NCBI GenBank assembly: GCA_000149265.1
Contig: CH002851.1
Coordinates: 91,593-155,592, forward strand
Source of the DNA: Ciona savignyi
Lineage: Eukaryota > Chordata > Ascidiacea > Phlebobranchia > Cionidae
Length of the DNA: 64,000 nucleotides
Direction of reading: 5' to 3'
Under the pieces are notes generated by a model. The model saw nothing but the letters and a program-made list of their open reading frames with translations. It ran no database searches and was not told the DNA's origin. A program made the translations under genes and the position numbers. Positions within the stretch are counted from its first letter, which is position 1; the number at the start of each line of letters is the position of its first letter. This document shows, piece by piece, positions 55,058 through 64,000 of this stretch.

Positions 55058-56692
55058 TTATATATATGCGAGCAGGGTCCCTAACCACAATTTGTATTTT
55101 ATACACCGGGTTAGTAGTTTGTTTCTGCAAGCATAAACGCATGGGTCCCTAAGGTAACAATCCGATCTTGTTATTAATGTTCATTACACAATATATGTTA
55201 CTGTCAGATATGTGCACGTCAGATCCATGTTATGTAACATTCCTGAAAGTTTTAACCGGACTGTCATAGTTTTGTTTCTGCAAGCATAAACGCATGGGTC
55301 CCATAGTTATTAAACCAAACTTCTTTTCCATGTGTAGTTAAAAAAATAATAAGCGTGTTAGATTTACGAACATTTTACCACACATGTTTTAAATTTAAGC
55401 CTCTTGTCAAGCTCTTTGGTAAAGGGAAGGTAAATTCCCAAAACAGCCCGATTGAGATTTTTATTATTTCGGGGAATTTTCCTGGGTTTAGTACATAAAT
55501 TTCTGCTTAACATATCTAAGTTATGTTATCTAAGTTAGATGTTTGTTAGATAATCTAACAAACAGTTAAAATCCGCTTTGGCGACTCCTTGTTGGAGATT
55601 TCGGAGCGATACAGCATGCCTGTTACAATCATGGTTTAAAAACAAATCATAATGTTTAGGGTATTTCCCTATGTTCCCTTTTTCTTTTTGCTCAATGGTA
55701 CAAAGGCGGATAGGGAACTAACATTTTGGCCGTTCAAGCGCTATGCCCCAAAAAGCTAATTTAAAAAAATTCCGATTTGTTTTTTACCTCCCAGGGGAAT
55801 TCCCCTAGGTATATTACCCAAACTTTTGGTTTCTGCAAATCTAGACCATGGTATCTAACAAATAACAAAGTTTCATTTTAATTCCATTACCCCTTCTGGT
55901 AGATATCGGTGCCACAACCCATGCCTGTCACAATCATGATTTAAAAACAAAATGTTATTTTTAGGGTATTTCCCTAAGTAATTATTTTAATTCTTCTAAA
56001 TGTTATATCATTGTCTAATGCACTTACAGTTTGCCAAATTTAAATGAAATTGGAGTAGCCGTTTAAGCGTTCTGCCCAAATAATCTATTTTTTTTAAAAA
56101 AAACACCGTTTTGGTTTTTTACCCTCCAGGGGAATTCCCCTGGGTATATTACCCAAAATTTTGGTTTCTGCATATCTAGACCATGTTGTCTAACAAATGA
56201 CAAAGTTTTATTGCAATTCCATTACTCCTTCTGGTAAATATCGGTGCCACAACCCATGCCTGTCACAATCATGATTTGAAAACAAAATCGTATTTTAGGG
56301 TATTTCCCTGGGTAAATTTTTTTATTTCTTTTAATTGGTATATCAGTGGCTGGTGCCCTTATAGTTTACTAAATCAAATTAAAATTGGAGTAGCCGTTCA
56401 AGCGCTATGACCAAAAAAGCTAATTTTTTTAAAAAAGATACCGTTTTGGTTTTTTACCTCCCAGGGGAATTCCCCTGGGTATATTCCGCAAAATTTTGGT
56501 TTCTGCACATCTAGACCATGTGATCTAACAAACGACAAAGTTTTATTGCGATTCCATTACCCTTCTGCTAGATGTCGTTGCCACAAGCCATGCCTGTCAA
56601 GCGTTTGACGAAAAAAAAAAAGAAAAAAAAAACGAAAAAAAAAAACGGACAAAAACAATATGTGTCCCATTTTTCCAAATGGGACCCATAAT
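54969..56692 (-). mobile_element. 334-bp-unit element, copy C
   Basis: 1724 bp with the same ends. An AT dinucleotide run interrupts the CTAG side (55027-55053). GGGGAATTCCCC palindromes lie at 55793, 56128 and 56462 (335 and 334 bp apart), with a degraded one at 55475. Confidence 0.85.
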
Positions 56693-57169
56693 TAAACACG
56701 ACATTGTACCAAGCCCTGTTTTCTGGAATCATCTATAACACCTTGCAAACATATGAGTATGATAGATAGGTATAACACTTTGCCTATGATCTTTTTTATA
56801 TGTTCATCCGAAATTAACGAGACACTTACTTATGGCTGGATTTTTTATCAAGGTTCATACCGGTTGTTACTCAATCAACAAAAGTACATAGTCGAAACGA
56901 CAAAATTGACTGAATTCTACACAGCACACACAGCTATCGTGATGTGTCTGTGTACATACAGCTTTAAGACAAATTTCTGTTCCAAAACTTTTTTTTTCTA
57001 TTGAATCAAAGTGCATTACTATATTCCAACTTCAATAATGAAACGTAAAAAAATTAAGAGGTTAAAAACATCATATTTTACACACTGTAAAATCTCCTTT
57101 AACGTGACGGCGCAAGAGGCAATCGAACGATTGGGCGATTTATCATTACCATGGGTACAATTAACTTAT
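56693..57169. other. Remainder of sulfotransferase B intron 4
   Basis: Includes the sequence CCATGGGTAC (57150-57159), the unoccupied counterpart of the BEL target site in gene A. No gene. Confidence 0.6.
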
Positions 57170-58652
57170 CTTAGCCCATGAATGTGCAAGCTTGCTTGGT
57201 CTTTTGCTATTTGTATCCCCACAGTATTGCGGTAATAGGGGTGATTAGATTGGTCGGATAACTTGTTACGGTAAGCTGACACAAGTCGTTCGAAAGGATA
57301 TCTGGTGACCAGGATATTGGTGTAGTTGTGTAGTAGCTCGATGGCTTCTTCATCCGTTTTAAGTCTGAATTATAACTGTATTTAATTTAAAAATGTTAAT
57401 GTACTGAGTAATACAATCAGGCTGCACTAAGAAGAGAGAAAAGTAGAGAGAAATGAAGGAGTGGACTGCTCACTTACACTATGGAAACTAATTATACCTT
57501 CGCCCCAGACTAATCTTAACCCCAGAACTTACTCCAACTTTAATCCCTACGCTAACACTAAACCCACTAACCTAATCTTCAGTTTTGTGTGTTTTTTCTC
57601 CTATCTTTCCCCTCCCGTTTCAGTGTTATCCAAAGAATTGACTAAAAATTAAACTTATTGTATATTTAGCATTGGACGACTTACTTTAAAAAGAGTTGAT
57701 TAGGAATCATCGAATAAGCCCACTTTGTCATTGTTTCAGCAGTTATCTCCTCTTCAAAGCCGTCCAGTTTTAACAGCGCTATTTGCCATGACGTGCTTGC
57801 AACCTGAAAGGGTTATAACGAGGTTTGTCATTTGTTGCGTGTAGCCAGAAGGTTGTGGGATCGAAACCAGTTGCTGGCTAATCTATTGTGTGTTTTGGCA
57901 AGACATTTAAAGCAGACATCACATAGAGTACAGAACAAATGTTGCATTTTGTAATAATGTAATTTATGTCCTGCATTATTTTTCTCGTGAAGGTATATGC
58001 ATGCATATGCATAAAAAAAATATGCATGTTCTATCCTACTTTTTCATAAAGGTGATCACTCTTTACCGCCATAGCGGAACTATTTGCGCTAACATTGGAT
58101 ACGTTTAACCGTTGATGCATTCAAAGGTAGTACAGGCTGTATTATAATGTTACCCAAAGGCCGTTGCAAGCCTTACCCTTGAAGGATACTCTTCAAAAAC
58201 CTGCGTTAACGTTCGAATGGTATAGTAACATTATAGCCAGGCCTAAGTAATAAAACAAAACTTACCTTGGGCGTTTCACAATGCACAGTTTTAGCTCAGT
58301 GGCTGTATTTAAATCTGTCCGTTCTTAACGGTACTTTGTTTGTTGGGTCATTATATGTTACTGCACATAGTTTGATATATTTGTCCCTCGCGGATACTAC
58401 TTTTATCTTTCTATTTGCTGGAATATATTATCCGGGTTAAGTTAGTTTTTTCTTCACAATGAAAACACAAAGCAGGGCCCAGATGACAAATGAAAAAAAC
58501 GGTGATGCCCATTCTTCTAGATAGAATAACGGAAGGCATGGTTATCATATGGCCGATCGTCAGAGAACTTACTCACGCACACTGTCAATTAAAGAGCGCT
58601 TTGAGTTAAGTTCCCATTTAGGTTGTAAAAACCGATTGGGATATGCGCCTGG

Positions 58653-58913
58653 GAAAATAAGATAGAATATTCATATTTATCCCCGTGGATGGGAAAACCA
58701 AGGGGGTTAACATACGGGGGCATTCGTCAGATCACCTCACGCCCATCGTCTGCTAACCGCAGCTATTGCAGTGTGTTGTCTATGGTTTAGTTTAGACCTT
58801 CCTTATATTTGGTAGAAGCCATAAATTCACTGGGTTCTGGTAATGTCCGTAAAGTCTCTTGCTAAAGAACTCAATTCAGAACTGAAAGGCGACGCTCTAA
58901 GCTAATCGGCCGG
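58653..58913 (-). mobile_element. SINE in intron 1 of sulfotransferase B
   Basis: Minus-strand copy lacking part of the head. It matches the copies beside exon 1 of genes A and D in position and orientation. Confidence 0.8.
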
Positions 58914-59059
58914 AAAAAATAAACTTACCTAAAAAAGACCACTTTGTAGAATTGAAGGAATCCAAGTTATTAATTACGACTATAGTAATACAGGTAATGG
59001 TAAATAAACCAACGATCACAGTCTTATACAATTTTCGTTTCATAATTCATGTAATTCAA

Positions 59060-60587
59060 GATACTTCTTTCTAAGATACTACACCTAAGCAAAACCATAA
59101 GAAAAATACACATAAACAAGACTTTACAATTATAACAAAGTAATTATTAACGAAACGCCTTTGCGATTTTCTGTTAGCCAAGATCGATTGATATGACGTG
59201 GCTCACTGGTACAAGGTCAAAGTCGGCTGTATTATGAGTCGATACAGGTAAACAAAACTAAAACGCACGTCTGGAACAACGCCTACGTTCATGAATCAAG
59301 TTTGTTGTAAAACACTGAATTAAACCACAGAGTGCAAAAAAGCTAACTCGGTAAACATACGACGTATTATACCGTTCCTATAGGTAATTCCAGTTTATTC
59401 TACATGGTAAAATTAACAAGTAGAATTAAATATTTGTCAAGGGGATAACTGAATTCGGTTGTTCAGTTAGGTCATGGATGAAGTGGTAAGTTAAATAAGT
59501 TTATTTATAAATTTGTGTATTCCGAAAGGACGTATATAAACCTTCGACTGTTTGCAGCTAGTATGTTTTGTAAGTAATTTAAGACTTCGTACAACCAGAT
59601 AATAAAGGCGTTCAGTTTGACAATTGCACTAATCATGTCGGTGTATGGACGATAGGAAATGCACATGTATCTCAGATTATTTTCTGCCACGATTGTGCCA
59701 TAAAAACAAGGCGAAAGTGAAGAAATTCCGATTTTGTGGGGAAAGTGTGGTGATTATCAATTTGATAAAATCGACGTTTGGACCGACTGTTTGCTTTACT
59801 CTAACCGAGCCCAGGTTCAAATCTTATGTGGGCTCGTTTCTAAGACCGTTTTATAAGGAGTCTGCATATGTATTGGTCGCGTTAAACATTCAGCCACACA
59901 ATCGTACAACTACTGTTTGCTATCTGTTCCTTCCTAGCAATATTAAGGACCCATCTGGGTTAACTTTATTAACTGCACTGGACAACAAAGTATTTGATGT
60001 AAGGAAATAAGAAAAGTCAAGAATTGATCCCTGGGTTGAGACATTTAGTTCATGACGTCACTTTACTTCTCATTTTAAAATAAATTTTCGTCAAGTTCAC
60101 ATTAAAAGTATTTTATTAAAATTTATCTTTCGGATTAAACTACAGTTTAACTTCAATAAAATTATAATCCGGTGTTTCCTACACAGTAGGTTGGCGTTGA
60201 ATGAAGCGTGGGGCAAAGAACGTATAAAGCATGAATATCCTATTTTAGTCCATCATAAATACTTAAATATAAACCTAGAAGCAACTATATATGTTAAGTA
60301 CCCACAATACCTTAAAAAAGGGAAATTCCCGTCCCATATAAAAACACAGTAAGTCAAATAATCGTCTTTGACTTTAAATTTCCCCGATTTAGATAATAGG
60401 CTACTTTTAAAAATTTCATATATTTCGTTTTAGAAATTTATATGTTACGATTATCCGTGTGACATGAATATCCTAATAAATGATTTAACGAAAGTTGTTT
60501 TGCGTTAGGAGTTATTTGTGTCAAACATCTTTATAAACTTATAACGCCTGCTAATACCATCCTTGTGTGGTTGTATATTAGCTAATA
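59060..60587. repeat. Spacer between sulfotransferases C and B
   Basis: Closely matches 36660-38125. It carries the promoter region of gene B. A 121-codon frame at 59645-60010 is broken in the left-hand copy and is not counted as a gene. Confidence 0.65.
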
Positions 60588-61529
60588 TCACCATTTAATT
60601 GTGCCGTTGTACGCATATCCATCGTAATTTAGTAACTTAAAATCATCGGAGTAAATTTTCCGAAGAATTTCCACATCTGACTCGTCAATTTCACTAAAAT
60701 AACTTCGAGTCGTCAAATCCTTTACAGATTGTGTAATATTTCCCGGAATTGAAACCAGTGACCGGTTAAAACTGGTGTGCTCCTCTTGTTTCCAACCTAA
60801 CACTTCGTTTGACTCCTTTACTAAGTTATCAAACCGGATGATATAAGTGTAGTTGACGTGGCAAGGTATACACATGTGGGTTTGTGGACGCCAGTGGATA
60901 TCCATGTCTTTTAGATTCATTTTCTTTGAGTACGTCGTCAGAAATCTACAAATAAAACATATTTGAAGATAAAATTTTACTGATGTTTTAAAATTGAAAT
61001 ATTTTAATGTAATAACGCAAAGTTACGGTGCTAGGTGATTTGATGATTGTCTATGTGATAACACTCCCTTACGTATTCCTATTCACGGGGATAAAAATAT
61101 TGTGTAACATTACATAGGCTCAATAAAACTGTAGCGTTTTAATAGTCTTGATGAAGTAGTCGTAACAAATGTAATAACACTCTAGAGTGTTTTTATTATA
61201 AGGAAGAGGACACTTAGTATAGCTCCTGTGACTCGACGGTGGACGCGAGTTAATCTGATGATTGCCCGTGTGATAACCCTCTTGCGTATTCCCCTTTACA
61301 GGGATAAATATGAATATCCTATCCACCATTTTAAGGACTTGATGTTGACTTTGCTACAACCACATAAGACTAACACACAACTTACTTTACAAATTGTTCA
61401 AACGAAACTTCCCCTGTCTTTAAAACGTGAGAATATTCAAGAACTTCCTTTTGCTGCTTTTCGTTCAGATTTCGAAAGTTGGGCAAAGTTTGTAATTGCT
61501 TAAGATTCATCGCCGAAACATCGTTGATG
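60588..61529 (-). CDS. Carbohydrate sulfotransferase C, last two exons
   Basis: Exons 61386-61529 and 60588-60945 are homologous and in phase with exons 5 and 6 of gene A. They encode LQTLPNFRNLNEKQQKEVLE and the DIHWRPQTHMCIPCHVNYTY C-terminal block. Both are intact, with canonical splice sites (CCCACAG, GTAAGTT, TTTGTAG). Upstream exons with the PAPS-binding motifs must lie beyond the right edge of the window. Confidence 0.88.
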
Positions 61530-61872
61530 CTGTGGGTACAAATGTAGACTATAGTGAATACTGTAGTTTAGTTAAATTTATTAATTTTTTGCCTTAGTAT
61601 TAAATAAAAACAAATAAAACAAATCATAACAAAGAAAAAAACGGCAAAACGAGAAGTCTTTAAATCATTTAATTCAAAAAGCATTTGAATGTTAAACAAA
61701 TAGGAAGTCATCCCCAATTTTAGTAGAAAAAAAACTATTGTTCCCAAGCGAAAATTGAAAGAATATATAAAGGCCTGAAGAAGATGATCTGTATATATGT
61801 ACCTATTTCTAGCTGTAGCAATCTAAAAATTAATCTGTGTTTATAAAATAAATGTATGTATTATGGTAACTT

Positions 61873-63565
61873 ATTATGGGTCCAATTTGGAAAAATGGGA
61901 CACATATTGTTTTTGTCCGTTTTTTTTCGTTTTTTTTTCGTCAAAGGTTTGACAGGCATGGCTTGTGGCTCCGACATCTACCAGAAGGGGTAATGCAATC
62001 GTAATGAAACTTTGAGATTTGTTAGCGGACATGGTCTAGATATGCAGAAACCAAAATTTTTAGGTAATTTATTGACGGGTTTCCCCTGGGAGGTGACAAA
62101 CCAAAACGGTATTTTTTCTAAAAAATTAGCTTTTTGGGGCATAGCGCTTGAACGGCTACTCCAATTTTAATTAGGTTTGGTAAAATGTAAGAACATAAGT
62201 CAATGATATAACAATTTAAAGAAATAAAAAAATTACTTAGGGAAATGCCCTAAAAATAAGATTTTGCATCAAATCATGATTGTGACATGCGTGGCTTGTG
62301 GCTTCGACATCTATCAAAAGGCGTAGTGGAATTGCAATAAATCTTTGGGATTTATTAGCGCACATGGTCTAGATATGCAAAAAACAAAATTTTAGGCAAA
62401 TTATCGATGGGGATTCCCCTGGGAGGTGAAAAACCAAAACGGTATTTTTTTCTAAAAAATTAGCTTTTTTGGGCATAGCGCATAAACGACGGCTCCAATG
62501 TTGATCAGATTTGGTAAAATGTATGTGTATTAGCGATTACTTTACGAATGAGAAGAAACAAATTATTTACTCAGGGAAATACCCTAAAAATAAAGATATG
62601 TTCCTAAATCCCGATTGTAACAGTTATGGCCTGTAGCTTTACAATCTACTAGAAGGGGTAATGAAATCGTAATGAAACTTTGTCATTTGTTAGACAACAT
62701 GGTCTAGAAATGCAGAAACCACAAATTTTGGGTAATACATCCAGGGGGAATTCCCCTAGTACGTAAAAAAAACAAAACGTTTTTCTTTCTAAATAAATAG
62801 CTTTTTCGGGCATAGCGCTTGAACGGCTTCTCAAATTTAAATCAGATTTAGTGGAATGTAAGTGCATTAGCAACTGATTCAACACTTCAAAGAAATAAAA
62901 AATACCTAGGAAAATAATCTAAAAAATAAGATTTTGTCCTTAAATCATGATTGCGATAGACATATGGCATGGCCCGCCGACATCTCCAACAATGAGTCGT
63001 CAAATCGGATTAAAACTTTAAGAATTGTTGGATAACATGACCCAGATTTGAATGTAAAAACAAAAATGTATGTACTAAACCCAGGGGAATTTCCCGAAAC
63101 CATGAAATACTAAATCGAGCTGTTTTAGAATTTAGCTTAATTTCACTACAGCGCTTGACATGAGGCTTTAATTTAAAATATTTGTGGTAAAATGTTTGTA
63201 AATCTAACATGATTACTTTTTTTACTACTCATGAAAAAGAAGAATTGGTTTGATAGCTATGGGACCCATACGTTTATGCTTGCAGAAACAAAACTATGGC
63301 AGCCCGGTTAAAACTTTCTGGAATATTGGATAACATGGATCCTGGCGTCCACGTATCTGAAAATAACATATATTGCGTAATGAACATTAATAACAAGATT
63401 GGATTGTTACCCCAGCGACCCAGGCGTTTATGCTTGCAGAAACAAACTATATACTCGGTGTATAAAATACAAAATGTGGTAAGGGACCCTGCTCGCATGA
63501 ATATACAGCATACATTATGTGTTTTACAAATAGTGGTGGTTAAACAAGTGGTTGACACTCTCTAG
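61873..63565 (+). mobile_element. 334-bp-unit element, copy D
   Basis: Opposite orientation to A-C, upstream of sulfotransferase C exon 5 and presumably in its intron 4. It starts ATTATGGGTCC (hairpin with one mismatch) and ends TGACACTCTCTAG before T. Unit palindromes lie at about 62078, 62410, 62744 and 63083, all partly degraded. Confidence 0.85.
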
Positions 63566-63610
63566 TTAATTTATGTTTTTGGACTTAATTTGGTCTGTAC
63601 ATTTTTCTAG

Positions 63611-63742
63611 GAACCGCTGCCGTCTACAGGCACTTTACAGACAAACGTATTCGACTGCCTTTGTAAATACAATGAATGATATAAAACCAAGTAGACAACA
63701 GACCAATCAATCTATTCCGGGTGGAAAACTTACTGTAGAAAG
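63611..63742 (+). other. Possible coding exon, plus strand
   Basis: An open frame lies between a good acceptor (TTTTTCTAG) and a good donor (AAAG/GTAAGA). One frame is open across all 132 nt (YRQTYSTAFVNTMND, then SRQQTNQSIPGGKL). No family is recognised and no partner exon lies in the window, so it may be chance or part of a gene to the right. Confidence 0.3.
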
Positions 63743-63766
63743 GTAAGATGGTGAATTATAACTGCT

Positions 63767-63885
63767 CTCTAATAATGGGTTTCAGAATGTGACACATGTT
63801 GTTTTTGTCCGTTTTTTTTGTCAAAATGCTTGACAGGCATGCCATGTTGCCCGGTCATATACCAAAAGGGGAGACAACATGGTCT
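63767..63885 (+). mobile_element. 334-bp-unit element, short fragment (copy F)
   Basis: Degraded hairpin end (AATAATGGGTTTCAGAATG) followed by GTTTTTGTCCGTTTTTTTTG and CTTGACAGGCATGCC, then lost. It is followed by a SINE 3' fragment (63890-63965). Confidence 0.65.
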
Positions 63886-64000
63886 AGATGTGCATCACGT
63901 TTACCTATGTGTTGACGGCCCTTACGTTTTCCCATTCACGGGCATAAACACTAATATCATATCGTGCCCTAAAGTGAATTATCCTATTATCAATATCCTA

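Larger units (their letters stand above)
50682..59043 (-). pseudogene. Carbohydrate sulfotransferase B, several lesions
   Basis: Six exons correspond to gene A: 58929-59043, 58266-58417, 57685-57803, 57170-57364, 51764-51907 and 50682-51024. Exon 2 has a 21-nt in-frame deletion and an in-frame TGA at 58296-58298. The exon 4 donor GT is changed to AT (57168-57169). The PAPS 3'-phosphate loop reads TRYPFERL where gene A has TRHPFERL. Exon 6 has lost a few residues after VLGWIQQ. Exons 1, 3 and 5 are intact. Together these point to a recent pseudogene, though one allele or an assembly error could account for single changes. Intron 4 holds three 334-bp-unit elements. Confidence 0.8.

Noticed and set aside
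57160..57175. AT-AC (U12) intron at sulfotransferase B exon 4
   Set aside because: The sequence after the exon is ATAAGT, not the U12 ATATCC consensus, the acceptor side ends in CAG, and gene A has a normal GTAAGT. A simple G-to-A loss of the donor is the better reading.
59645..60010. 121-codon ORF between sulfotransferases C and B
   Set aside because: The homologous spacer at about 37260-37520 has frame-breaking indels and no matching ORF, and there is no domain or splice evidence.

Overview
This is eukaryotic, animal DNA: AT-rich, with spliced genes, GT-AG introns, tRNA-derived SINEs, hAT-type MITEs and a BEL/Pao LTR retrotransposon. The best fit is an ascidian tunicate such as Ciona. That rests on compact chordate-type genes (POLG2, ZDHHC6, RTN4IP1-like, cyclin L, CYP2-like P450s), one very abundant SINE ending in TATCC repeats, and a small secreted basic peptide with an acidic tail resembling ascidian antimicrobial peptide precursors. 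The species assignment is inference; no search was run.

Layout. 0.6-1.9 kb: 3' exons of an unrecognised coiled-coil gene (-). 6.0-10.5 kb: POLG2, ten exons (-), including a 13-nt microexon. 10.7-12.2 kb: intronless RTN4IP1-like reading frame with two frame breaks (-). 12.6-14.0 kb: intronless cyclin L (-). 14.7-15.4 kb: an inverted-repeat element carrying a tRNA-Asp-like gene. 16.4-17.5 kb: hotdog-fold thioesterase-like gene (+). 18.6-19.8 kb: ZDHHC6 (-). 22.1-30.2 kb: a tandem duplication of a nine-exon CYP2-like gene (-), each copy with a conserved 45-codon ORF upstream on the + strand; the second copy has a 100-N assembly gap. 31.8-34.1 kb: a candidate antimicrobial peptide gene (-) and a divergent signal-peptide ORF (+) sharing an upstream module.

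From 36 kb to the end is a tandem array of carbohydrate sulfotransferase genes, all on the minus strand: a relic first exon (36.6 kb), an apparently intact six-exon gene A (38.1-49.1 kb), a damaged gene B (50.7-59.0 kb) and the last two exons of gene C (60.6-61.5 kb, running off the right edge). Gene A's fourth intron holds a decayed BEL/Pao element with matching LTRs, itself interrupted by a hAT MITE and by an element with about 450-bp terminal direct repeats. Gene B's fourth intron and gene C's upstream sequence hold elements built from about 334-bp units, each carrying GGGGAATTCCCC-type palindromes. SINEs and shared intergenic sequence show that the array grew by duplicating about 10-12 kb units.

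The most interesting items are the candidate peptide locus and its duplicated upstream module, the tRNA-bearing inverted-repeat element, the palindromic 334-bp-unit elements, the retrotransposon insertion whose empty site survives in a paralogue, and gene B apparently decaying through several lesions.
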